A DNA stretch of 64,000 nt from contig CM043959.1 of the NCBI GenBank assembly GCA_014529385.2, positions 50,955,253 to 51,019,252 of the forward strand, read 5' to 3'. Below, piece by piece: positions 1 through 11,600 of the stretch. The notes under the pieces were generated by a model. The model ran no database searches, was not told where the DNA came from, and saw only the letters and a program-made list of their open reading frames with translations. Position 1 is the stretch's first letter. Each line of letters begins with the position of its first letter. A program made the position numbers and the translations under genes. Origin of the DNA: Adiantum capillus-veneris (taxonomy: Eukaryota; Streptophyta; Polypodiopsida; Polypodiales; Pteridaceae).

Positions 1-818
1 CATCCAGCGTCGTGGCACATGCGGCTGCATCCTTGTATATCATTGCTAGTGCCTCTGTTGGTTCGATAAACGCAGCCACTGTTACATGAGCATCCATGAC
101 AGAATACTTGTCATTGGCAGGGTCAATTATATGGCCATCCTCTTGTAGATTTTGAGCAACTATAGCAAGGCAGTAGTCCTCTCTCAAGTCAAACAGTTCC
201 ATGATGTCATTAAGCATTACAGAATGATGCTCATATCAATGGGGACGGTAGGGAGCACATTTGTTGACAAAGCTCCCTCTAGCAACTGAACACCTTCTCA
301 AACACACAAAGCACCACTTGGTGGTTGCACCAACTCGTCACCAGTGACCAAATGGTGACTGCTCTTGGCCTCCTTTACTGTGTCTCGGTGATCGTCTAGA
401 TTAACATTCAAAAAGAGTATGAACCCAATATAGTATTCTACAACTCGACACTTTTGATTATTTACAGACATCTGATGTCATTCTTGCAAGACTACAGTGG
501 CAACTTGTGGCTACTCCTGTAGAAAATATCTTTCTTTAAATGATTAGAATTGATATCCTTCATATGAACATATTGACAACCCCCAAACTCAAATGTGCCG
601 CTGATCGTCTGTTGCTTGTATGTCTGATGAAACTCTGCAAGGAAATGTAACGCAGAAGCCAAAAACTCTTGCAATGAGAAGACAGGGTTGAAAATAGTCT
701 TGAATTCTTGCTCCCATTGCTGAAGCCCAATTCTATTGGAAAAATGGTACAACTTGTCTTTGGGTGCCTCGTTAGAGCAAGGCAGCTCCTCCTCTATCTC
801 GATTTGAAAGGGATCCAT
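1..818 (-). pseudogene. Decayed copy of an unrecognised two-part protein family (paralog of the gene at 36568)
   Basis: Reading leftward from the ATG at 818, an open stretch runs to about 530 and begins MDPFQIEIEEEL. A conserved tail lies at about 1-240 (DIMELFDLREDYCLA) and runs off the window. Both parts align without gaps to the plus-strand gene at 36568-37541: KL..F, FN..FS.Q, a Tyr 14 residues before YVH..D, and DIM..L..REDYCLA. The middle (about 240-480) shows the shared KC..VE.Y.G block in another frame, together with a TGA and a TAG, so this copy is broken. I do not recognise the family. The FS.Q...YVH..D part has the rhythm of a histone-fold helix 2-loop-helix 3, but that is only an inference. 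It is probably the right-hand end of a second, truncated copy of the transposon at 14900-41187. Confidence 0.6.
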
Positions 819-920
819 TTGTGGAGAGAGGTAAGAAAACTTGGGTTGTTGGTTAGGGTAAAGGTAGGAAGGCACTAGCTAACACTAGGGAGTACAAAGG
901 GGGGACTAACGGGCCTCCTA

Positions 921-933
921 TATATATATACTC
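921..933 (-). promoter_or_regulatory. TATA-like element upstream of the 818 start
   Basis: An alternating TATATATATA run lies about 100 bp upstream of the minus-strand ATG at 818, a usual distance for a plant TATA box. A second TATATAAAG-like string occurs at 1051-1059 on the plus strand. No transcript evidence is available. Confidence 0.35.
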
Positions 934-1117
934 CTCAAGAACTTGACCAGGTCATTTCAGTCGCCCTTATGATTGCATTAGTAATGGTGCAATGAACGCA
1001 ACACAAAGACCGAGGCAAGCTCAACCATCCTGGTCGGGTGAGTACCGTAGCTATATAAAGCACCTTGACTACACACTCCAGAACGTGCTCACATTTACAT
1101 AACGCATGTATGGAGGA
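934..1117. other. Unassigned spacer between the 818 pseudogene and the satellite
   Basis: I see no gene and no copy of the CATTAGG terminal repeat here. Satellite-like sequence becomes recognisable from about 1118. Confidence 0.4.
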
Positions 1118-4100
1118 CAAGAAGAATCCAAAAGACCAAAATTGTCAAACACTCTAACAAAGATCAAGAACTGACCTTCAAAGGTCCATTTTGAAAAATA
1201 TATGATGCCATAGGACCTACTAATCATGCTTATTTTGATGGTACCAAGAAAATCCAATTTGGTCTCCGAACATGGATCGTGATCCATGTCCCCATAGTGA
1301 CATCTTGACCTAAATATTTTCCAGACCAGTAGTGCATACACAAGAGCACATATTTCCCAGTTGAGTTTTGGAAAAAAATGAGCAAATTTGGGTCAAAAGG
1401 TAGTAAAACGGAAGATACGTTGAAAACCGTAGTGCAAGTAGTGTCGGCCATTTGACATTTGGGAGACCAAGATACAAGCCAAAGTTCCTGTCTCCTAGTC
1501 TTGAGACTGTTTTGAGTGTTGTTTCAAGTATAGTTCACCAAAATTGCTCTAACTTTTGATAAACAACTCCTAATTGGGTTAGGTAAAGGCCAGGAAGAAA
1601 TCTTGCGAGCAATAGAATACACTTTAACCATGGATTAGGACCCCTGTCCCCCTTTCATAGACTGAGACCAAAATTGTACCATAGCTAGAGCACAACACAA
1701 GGAGTCTAGTGGTCTTTTCAAGAATAAATTTGGATATCAAAAACCAAACCAAAATCCCAAAATTGTCAAACACTCTGACAAAGAGCAAGAATTCACCTAA
1801 TTTTCAATCCAGAGGTCCATATTGAAAAATATATGATGCCATAGAACCTACTAGTCATGCTGATTTTGATGGTACCAAGAAAAGTCGATTTGGTCTCCAA
1901 ACATGGATCATGATCCATGTCCCCATAGTGACAGTTGACCTAAATGTTTTTTAGACCAGTAATGCATACACAAGAAAACATATTTCCCAATCTAGCTTTG
2001 GAAAAAAAAAGAGCAAATTTGGGTCAAAAGGCAGCAAAATAGGTGATAGGTTGAAAACCGCATTGCAGATCCAGTGTTGACCATTTGACCTTTCAGAGAT
2101 CAAGATACAAGCCAAAGTTCCTTTGTCATGGTCCTGAGATTGTTTTGAGCGTTGTTTCACAAAAATTGCTCTAACTTTTGATAGACAAGTCCAAATTGAT
2201 TTAGCCAGGAAGAAAGCTTGCGAGCACTAGAACATACCTAGACCATGGACCGCGATCCATGTCCCCCTATCAGAGGTTGAGACCAAACTTGTACCATAGC
2301 TAGAGCACATCACAGGGAGTCTAGTCGTCTTCTCATAACAAAATTTGGATTTAAGAAATAAGGCTAATAGTCCGAAACTATCAAACACTTTGACAAAGTG
2401 TAAGAATTGACCTAATTTTCAATGTAGAGGTCCATTTTCAAACATTTTTGATGCCATTGGACCTACTAGTCATGCTGATTCTGATGGTACCAAGAAAAGT
2501 CATTTGGGCTCCAAACGGATCTCATTCCATGTCCCCATAGTGACAGCTCGACCTAAAAGTTTCCACATCAGTATTGCATACACAAGAAAACGTATCCCCC
2601 AGTTTAGTTTTGGATTAAAACTAGCAAATTTGGGTCAAAAGAAAGTAAAACACCTGAAAAGGTTGAAAATCGCAGTGGAGACCTAATGCTAGCCATTTGA
2701 TGTTCGAGAGACCAAGATACAAAGCCAAAGTTTGTGTGTCTTAGTCCTGAGACTGTTTTGAGTGCTGTTTGAAATGCAGTTCACCAAAATTCCAACTTTT
2801 GATAAGAAACTTCAAATTAGGTTAGGTAAAGCCAGGAAGAAAGCTTGCGAGCAATAGAATACACCTAAACCATTGATCAAGATCCTTGTCCCCCTTTCAG
2901 AGACAGAGACCAAACTTGTACCATATCTAGAGCACATCACAAGGAGTCTAGTGGTCTTTTCAAGACAAAATTTGGATATAAAAAACCAAGCGAAAAGCCC
3001 AAAGCTGTCAAACACTCTAGCAAAGATCAAGAATTGACCTAGGTTTCAATCCATAGGTCCATTTTCAGAAATATATGATGCAATAGGACCTACTCATCAT
3101 GCTAATTCTAATGGTACCATGAAAAGTCAATTTGGTCTCCAAATATGGATTGTGATCCATGTACCCATAGTGACATCTTGACCTAAAATTTTTCCAGACT
3201 AGTAGTGCATAAACAAGAACACATATTTCCTAGTTGAGTTTTGGAAAAAAATGAGCAAATTTGGGTCAAAAGGCAGCAAAATAGGTGATAGGTTGAAAAC
3301 CGTGTTGCATATCGAGTGTTGACTATTTGACCTTTCAAAGATCAAGATACAAGCCAAAGTTCCTTTGTCCTATTCTTGAGACTGTTTTGAGTGTCGTTTC
3401 ACCAAAATTTCACTAACTTTTGATAGACAACTCCAAATTGAGTTAGCCAAAAAGAACGCTTGCAAGTAATAAAACATACCTAGACCATGGATCGCGATCC
3501 ATGTCCCCCTATCATAGGATGAGACCAAACTTGTATTATAGCTAGAGCACATCACAAGGAGTCTAGTGGTCTTTTTAAAACTAAGTTTGGATATAAGAAA
3601 CCAAGCCAATAGTCCAGAACTATCAAACACTCTGACAAAGTGCAAGAATTGACCTAGTTTTCAATTGAGAGGTCCATTTTTGAAAATTTTTGATGCCATT
3701 AGTGTAAAATGCGGAATACAATAAGGATCTAGTAGCAAGGAGAGTAAAGAGATATGATGCAAAGTAGATTAATGGAAAATCAAAAACTTTAGATTAGCAC
3801 ACTATTACAAAGTGATGGCGTCATCCACACATGCGCTCTCAAGGTAGAGCTTAGATGGTGATTTAGACAACTATAACATAAAAGGAATAAAAGGGACTAA
3901 CAATACTTCAACAAAGATGTGCGTGTGTGCGTCAAGTGTGCACACCATTCTACCAAATTACTCATGAGAAGGACTCCTTATATAGATGTAAGGGAGCCTC
4001 TAAACACCCATGTGTAGTTGCCCTTAGATAGCCAAGTCCAACTAGAACTCGGCCATGCGTCCATGTGTGTGGCCGCCCTTGTGTAACCAAGTCCAAGTAG

Positions 4101-6392
4101 GACTCTCCCATGCACCCGTGTGTAAGCCGCTTTTGGGTAGACAAGTCCTCCTAGAACTGAGACACCGGCCAAGGAAATCCAACCACCGGCCAAAGGCCAC
4201 GAACAACTATCCATCATTTACCGGACGACCGTTTTTCGATTGTCTTCCGACCGCTATCCCGGCCAATATATTTCAATGAAAGGAATATTCTCGTGAATAA
4301 AAAGTAGATATTTCATCAGCATGCAACGCTAGAATCCACCAAATATATGTGCACCATTGGCTTCTCCTCATATGGGGGCCTTACAAACTGTGCAACATAT
4401 ATTGTGGTGGCAAAACGCAGAGAGGTGGGCACTGAATTTATACCAACAATAGGACCTACTACTCATGAGGATTTTGATGGTACCAAGAAAAGTCAATTTG
4501 GGCTCCAAACATGGATCCCAATCCATATCCCCATATTGACATCTTGACCTAAAAATTTCAAGAGCAGTAGTGCACACACAAGAAAACATAACCCCCAGTC
4601 TAGTTTTGGAAAAAAATGAGCAAATTTTGGTCAAAAGGCATCAAAACAGGTGATAGGTTGAAACCGTAGTGTAGACCTAGTGTTGACCATTTGACCTTCC
4701 GCAGACCAAGATAAAGCCAAATTTCCCGTGTCCTCGTCTTGAGACTGTTTTGAGTGTTGTTTTAAGTACAGCTCACAAAAATTGCTCTAACTTCTGATAG
4801 ACAACTTCAAATTGAGTTATATAAAGCCAGGAGAAAATCTTGCGAGCAATAGAACACACCTAGACAATGTATTGCATTTCATGTCCCTCTGTCACATACT
4901 GAGACCAAACTTGTACCATAGCTAGAAGACATCACAAGTAGCCTAGTGGTCTTTTCAAAACTAAATTTAAATATAAAAAATCAAACCAAAAGCCGAAAAT
5001 TGTCAAACACTTTGACAAAGTGCAAGAATTGACCTAATTTTCAATCAAGAGGTCCATTTTTAAAATTTTCTGATACAATAGGACCTACTAGTCACGTTGA
5101 TTCTGATGGTACCAAGAAAAGTCATTTTGGGCTCCAAACATGGATCTTGATCCATGTCTCCATAGTGATAGCTGGACCTAAAAGTTTCCACATCAATAGT
5201 GCATACACAAGAAAACATATCCCCCTAGTCTAGTTTTGGATAAAAATGAGCAAATTTGGGTCAAAAGACAGTAAAACAGGTGATAGGTTGAAAATCGTAG
5301 TGCATACCTAGTGTTGACCATTTGACTTTTGGGAGATCAAGATACAAGCCAAAGTTTCTGTATCGTGGTGCTGAGACTGTTTTGAATGCTATTTCAAGTG
5401 CAGTTCACCAAAATTGCTCTAGATTTTGATAGACAACTCCAATTTGAGTCAGGTAAAGATGTGAAGAAAGCAAGACAGGTGATAGGTTGAAAACCACATT
5501 GTAGACCTAGTGTTGACCATTTGACCTTTGGGAGGCTAAGATACAAGCCAAAGTTCTTGTGTCCTGGTAGTTTGACTCTTTTGAGTGCTGTTTGAAGTGA
5601 AGTTCACCACAATTACTCTAAGTTTTGACAGACAACTCCAAATTGAGTAAGATAAAGCCAAGAAGAAAGCTTGCGGGCAATAGAACACACCTACACCATA
5701 GATCACCATCCATGTTGCCCTATCACAGACTGAGACCAAACTTGTACCATAGCTAGAGCACATCATAGGGAGTCTAATGGTCTTTTCAAGATGAAATTTG
5801 GATATCAAAAGCAAGCCAAAAGTCCAGAATTGTCAATTTTTAAACACTCCGCCAAAGTGCAAGAATTGACCTAATTTTCAATTGAGAGGTCCATTTAAAA
5901 AAAAAATTGATGCCATAGGATCTAATCCATGTCCCCATAGTGACAACTCAACCTAAAAGTTTCCACATCAGTAGTGCATACACAAGAAAACGTATCCCTC
6001 AGATAGTTTTGGAAAAAATGAGCAAATTTGGGTCAAAAGATAGCAAAATAGTGCAAACCTAGTGTTGACCATTTGACCTATGATAGACTAAGATACAACA
6101 AAGTTCACGTGTCTTGGTTTTGAGACTATTTTGAGTACTCTTTCAAGTCTAGTTCACATGAATTGCTCTAATATTTGATAGACAACTATAAAATTGAGTC
6201 AAATAAAGACAGGAAGAAAGATTGTGAGCAATAAAACACACCTAGACCATGGGTTGCGATCCGTGTCCCCCTGTCAGACTGAGACCAAACTTGTACCATA
6301 GCTAGAGCACATCATAGAGAGTCTAGTGGTCTTTTCAAGACAAAATTTGGATATAAAAAACCAAGCCAAAAGCCTAGAAATGTCAAACACTA
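1118..6392 (-). repeat. ~620-bp satellite block 1, minus orientation
   Basis: The block holds about eight diverged units, interrupted at 3703-4448. Diagnostic strings in this orientation include GGTCCATTTT, GGACCTACTAGTCATGCTGATT, GGTACCAAGAAAAGTC and TAGGTCAAGATG-like motifs, plus two variants of the ATCGCGATCC palindrome per unit (for example near 1276, 1630, 2248 and 3488). Short ORFs of 60-90 codons recur because the same frame happens to be open in many units. Units differ by substitutions and deletions such as the one near 5468, so this is an old array. Confidence 0.85.
3703..4448. mobile_element. Probable solo LTR inserted in the satellite
   Basis: Satellite sequence stops at 3702 (GATGCCATTAG) and resumes at 4449 (ATAGGACCTACT). 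The inserted 746 bp begin TGTAAAATGCGG and end ATACCAACA, i.e. TG...CA. The flanking 5-mers ATTAG and ATAGG are a possible diverged target duplication. A TTATATAG string near 3978 could be its TATA box. It contains no convincing coding sequence. The LTR interpretation rests on the ends and the clean interruption. Confidence 0.55.
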
Positions 6393-6684
6393 TGACTCGT
6401 GATCCATGGTCTAGGTGTGTTCTATTGACTGCAAGCTTTATTCTTGGCTTTTTCCTACTCAATTCAAAGTTTTCTATCAAAATTTAGAGCAATATTGATG
6501 AGATGCACTTGAAAATGAACTCAAAACAATCTCAAGACCAAGACACAAGGACTTTGTCTTGTAAATTGATATGCGAAAGGTCAAATGGTCAACACTAGGT
6601 CTGCAGTGCGACTTTCAACTATCACCTATTTTGTTGTCTTTTGACCCAAATTTTCTCAATTTTCTCCAAAACTAGACTGGGCGA
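6393..6684 (+). repeat. Satellite fragment after an orientation switch
   Basis: At about 6393 the sequence changes from minus-oriented satellite to plus-oriented satellite, beginning TCGTGATCCATGGTCTAGG. This places two arrays in inverted orientation. The fragment ends at the insertion starting at 6685. Confidence 0.75.
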
Positions 6685-7197
6685 TGTAATGGAAATGGCC
6701 TATGAACTTTTAGAGTAGCGGAATTAGGAAATTAGATAAAGCACTTTTGTGAGATTACTTTGTGAGCATAACGGGTGAACTTAATTAATGGTAGCAAAAT
6801 AAACATGGTACTTAGCTAACTTGGCATGAACAATACTTTTGCAAGAGAGAGAGAGAGTTTAGAGAACATGACAATAGTTGAGAACCAGATTCATACGGAG
6901 CCGGTCCCTCCTCCAACAAGCATTTGTATTATAGTTTCTCCCATCAAGAGAGACTTGGTACAATCTTTGTGTTCCTTGTGACCTAGGTGATGCAATGAAG
7001 ATGGAAAGCTTCATGCATCACAAGAATAACATAAACTTTGTAGAAATCATTATTTATCCCAAAAGCCTCAGTCCCAAGGCCTCAAACACCTTCGGAGGCG
7101 GAGAGAGCTAGCGGGAAGTAGTCTCTCACTTCTCACAAGCTTGGAGAAGGAGGTGGAGTTCCTCAACTTTCACCAAGTGAAAATGAATCCACAAAAT

Positions 7198-7198
<1 letters not shown>

Positions 7199-7284
<86 letters not shown>
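7199..7284. repeat. (TG)n microsatellite
   Basis: An almost perfect run of TG dinucleotides, about 43 copies. ORFs reading poly(Cys-Val) across it are artefacts. Confidence 0.97.
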
Positions 7285-7285
<1 letters not shown>

Positions 7286-7757
7286 TGTATATCCCCCCAG
7301 CACCCCCCTTGCTTGCTTGGGAGGACTTGTAGCTTTTACACATGTTTCAAGCTCATTGGACCCCTCTCCCCCCTAGCCAATCACATGTAGCATGCATTCA
7401 AGTACATGGGTAGCCTTTGGAAAAGTGTCCTCCTTACCCCTTAGAGAGAGAGAGCTTGAAAATATCTAGATATTTGTTGGATGGAACTAGAAGCTCATTG
7501 GACCCCTCTTTAGCCCAGCCAATAGCATTCAAGCACACCATGCGGTTAAGCATAGGGAGAGTTTGACATGTGTCCCATGTGCCCTTTGAGAAAAGGGGTG
7601 CCCTTTGGGTGAGTGGAAGGTTAAGTCAAAGATTCCCCTAACTTTGGGACTTTCATGCATAGGAATCTTCTCAAGCACCTTCCTCGTTAAGTTTGTAGGG
7701 TCTCTTTTTGACTCAAGCACCTTACCCCCCCATGCATGGGAAGCTTCTCAAGCACCT

Positions 7758-7975
7758 TCCTCATTAAGTATGACAAGCACCTCAAGTACCTTAGTCATCA
7801 AGCATGACAAGCACCTCAAGCACCTTAGTCATCAAGCACGACAAGCACCTCAAGCACCTTAGTCATCAAGCACGACAAGCACCTCAAGCACCTTAGTCAT
7901 CAAGCACGACAAGCACCTCAAGCACCTTAGTCATCAAGCACGCACCTTAGTCATCAAAGCACGACAAGAACCTCA
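7758..7975. repeat. 34-bp minisatellite, about six copies
   Basis: The string TTAGTCATCAAGC recurs at 7791, 7825, 7859, 7893 and 7927, exactly 34 bp apart, followed by a truncated copy. Since 34 is not a multiple of three, a coding role is unlikely. Confidence 0.93.
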
Positions 7976-8656
7976 AGCTTAGGTCGGGTTCCCACCTCAA
8001 GCTCAGCCCTATCTTGCCTAAGGTCAAAGGACTTTTAACACTAAAACACCATATTAGTGAATTTGGGAGTTTCCCAATTCCCACTTTCAACAAGAGATTA
8101 AGATTTGACCACATGATCAAATCTTAGCCAAAGTTTTGAGAGCATGGCTTGGAAAATCTTTTCAAGTACTACCTTGTGGAAAGCTTTGGTCTTAAAAAAC
8201 AATTGAGATATGTCCATATGGCTAAATCTTCAAGACATTGGTGATTCTCAAATTGGCTCTAAAGTCTCAAACTCTTTAATATGGTGTTCTAACCATTGGA
8301 GGTCTTTAATGAAGCTAACTCTAAGGTCTTTTAAGCTCCATTAGATGCACATTGCTCTTTGATAGACTACCTCCTTTTGGACCCCTACTGAGATATACTG
8401 AGATGTAACCATCTCTCCTCTTGGTCCCCTGCTGAGGTAAGTCTAGAAGCACTTATTGCACATTGCTCTTTGATAGATCATCTCCTTTTGGATCCCTATT
8501 GAGATGCAACCATCTCTCCTTTTGGTCCCGTGTTGAGATAGGTCTAGAAGCACATGTCTCTATTCTAACTCTTGTTCCCGTTTATTCTCCCACATTAAAT
8601 GATCAGTTTAAAATGAGAAAATCATTTGGTAAAGTTAGATATTATATTTTATGATA

Positions 8657-11600
8657 GTGGATATGTTTTCTTGTGTATGCACTACTAGTCAATGAAATTT
8701 CAGGTCAAGTTATCACTATGGGGACATGGATCGCGATTCATGTTTGGAGCCCAAATAGACTTTTCCTGGTACCATCAGAATTAGCATGACTAGTAAGTCC
8801 TATGGCATCAAAAAAATTTTAAATGGACCTCTGGATTGAAAATTAGGTCAATTCTTGCACTTTGTCAGAGTGTATGACAGTTTTGGGCTTTTGGATATTT
8901 TTTTAATATCCAAATTTTGTCTTTAAAATACCATTAGACTCCATGTGATGTGCTCTAGTTATGGTACAAGTTTGGTCTCAATCTGTGAAAAGGGAACATG
9001 GATCACGATCCATGGTCTAGGTGTGTTTTATTGCCCACAGGCTTTCTTCATGGCTTTATCTGACTCAACTTGTAATTGTCTATCAAAATCTAGAGCAATT
9101 CTCGTGAACTGCACTTGAAACATCATTGAAAATAGTCTCAAGACCAGGACACAAGAACTTTGGCTTGTATCTTGGTCTCCTGAAGGTCAAATGGTCAACA
9201 CTAGGTCTGCAATGCGATTCTTAACTTATCACCTCTTTTGCTACCTTTTGTCCCTAATTTGCTCATTTTTTTAAAAAAAATAGATCGAAGGGTATGTTTT
9301 CTCATGTATGCACTACTGATATGGAAAATTTTAGGTCAAGCTCTCACTATGGGCACATGGATTGCAATCCATTATTGGAGGCCAAATGGACATTTCTTGG
9401 TACCATCAGAATCAGCATGACTAGTAGGTCCTATGGCATCAAACATTTTTGAAAATGGACCTCTACATTGAAAATTAGGTCAATTCTTGCACTTGGTCAG
9501 AGTGGTTCAACCTATCACCTGTTTTGCTACCTTTTGACCCAAATTTGCTCATTTTTTTCCAAAGCTAAACTAGGGGATATGTTTTTTTGTGTATGCAGTA
9601 CTAATCTAGAAAATTTTAGGTCAAGCTATCACTATATGGATGTGGATCATGATCCATCGTTGGAGCCCAAATTGAGTTTTCTTAGTACCATCAAAATCAG
9701 CATGACTAGTAGGTCCTATGGCACAAGAACATTTTGAAAATAGACATGTGGATTAAAAATTAGGTCAATTCATGCACTTTGTCAGAGTGGTTGACAGTTC
9801 TAGGCTTTTGGCTTGGGCTTTTATATCCAAAATTAGTTTTGAAAATACTACTAGACTCCCTATGACATGCTCTAGCTATGGTACATGTTTGGTCGCAGTT
9901 TGTGACAAAGGTACATGGATCAAGTTCCATGGTCTAGGTTTGTTCTATTGCCCGCAAGCTTTCTTCTTGGCTTTACTTGATTCAATTTTGGTGAACTTCA
10001 CTTGAAACAGCACTCAAAAGAGTCTCAGGACCAGGACACAAGAACATTGGCTTGTATCTTGGTCTCTCGAAGGTCAAATGGTCAACACTAGGTCTACACT
10101 ACGGTTTTCAATCTATCACATGTTTTGCTGCCTTTTCACCCAAATTTCCTCATTTTTTCTAAAATTAGATAGGGGATACGTTTTCTTGTGTATGCACTAC
10201 TGGTCTGGAAAACTTAAGGTCAAGTTGTCACCTTGGGGATATGGATCAAAATCCATGTTTGGAGCCCAAATTGACTTTTCTTGATACCATCAGAATCAGC
10301 ATGACAGGTAGGACCTATGGCATCAAAAAAAATAAAAAATGGACCTATGGATTGAAAATTAGGTCAACTCTTGCACTTTGTCAAAGTGGTTGATAGTTCT
10401 TGGCTTTTGGCTTGGTTTTTTATACACAAATTTAGTTTTGAAAAGACCACTAGACTCCCAGTGATGTGCTTTCGCTATGGTACAAAATTGGTCTCAGTTT
10501 GTGACAGGGAGACATGGATCGCAATCCATGGTCTAGATGTGTTCTATTGTCCGGCTTTTACCTGACTCAATTTGGAGTTGTCTATCAAAAGTTAGAGCAA
10601 TTTTGGTGAATTGCACTTGAAACAGCACTCAAAACAGTCTCAAGACCAGGACATAGGAAATTTGGCTTGTATCTTGGTCTCTGAAAGGTCAAATGGTCAA
10701 CACTAGATCTGCACTGCGGTTTTCAACCTATCACCTATTTGATGCCTTTTGACAAAAATTTGCTCATTTTTTCCACAACTCGAATGGGGGATATGTTTTC
10801 TTGTGTATGCACTATAAGTGTGGAAATGTTTAGGTCAAGTTGTCACTATGGGGACATAGATCACGATCCAAGTTTAGAGTCCAAATTGACTTTTCTTGGT
10901 ACGATGGAAATCAATATGACTAGTAGAGCCTATGGCATCAAAAATTTCCAAAAATAGACCTTTGGATTGAAAATTAGGTCAGTTCTTGCACTTTGTCAGA
11001 GTTTTTGATAGTTCTGGCTTTCGGCTTGGTTTTTGATAGCTAAATTTTGTCTTGAAAAGACGACTAGACTCCATGTGATGTGATCTATCTATGGTACAAG
11101 TTTGGTCTCAGTCTGTGTGACAGGGGTACATGGATGACGATCCATGGTCTATGTGTGTTCTATTGCCTGCAAGCTTTCTTACTGACTCAATTTGGAGTTG
11201 TCTGTCAAAAGTTAGAGCAATTTTGGTGAATTGCACTTGAAACAATACTCAAAACAGTCTCACAACCATGACACAAGAACTTTAACTTGTATCTTGGTCT
11301 CTCAAAGGTCAAATGGTCAACACTCGGTCTGCACTGGACTTTTCACCCTATCACCTATTTTACTACCTTTTGACCCAAATTTGCTAAGTTTTTTCCAAGA
11401 TTAAACTAAGAGATATGTTTTATTGAGTATGCAGTCCTACTCTAGAAACTTTTGGGTCAAGTTGTCACTATGGGGACATGGATTGCGATCCGTCAATTTG
11501 GTGCCCAACTTGGTACCATCAAAATTAGCATGATTAGTAGGTCCTATGGCATTAGAAACTTTTGAAAATGGACCTCTGGATGGTTAATTCTTTCACTTTG

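Larger units (their letters stand above)
6685..8656. mobile_element. 2-kb insertion in the satellite, possibly a long solo LTR
   Basis: The satellite breaks after AGACTGGGCGA and resumes with GTGGATATGTTTTC. Both flanks can derive from the satellite's GGGGA, giving candidate duplications GGCGA and GTGGA, one change each. The insert starts TGTAATGGAAATGG and ends TTATGATA, so only the left end is LTR-like. It contains a TG microsatellite, a 34-bp minisatellite and no recognisable gene. It could be a solo LTR or another non-coding element. Confidence 0.45.

Noticed and set aside
7141-7390. ORFs with long Cys-Val runs
   Set aside because: Pure translation of the (TG)n microsatellite.
7758-7975. 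CRISPR-like array
   Set aside because: A uniform 34-bp tandem repeat without unique spacers in a plant context; it is a minisatellite.
9772-10005. Recurrent small proteins in the satellite as a gene family
   Set aside because: The frames match repeat units, lack promoters and splice context, and vary in start and end. Kept only as a low-interest observation.
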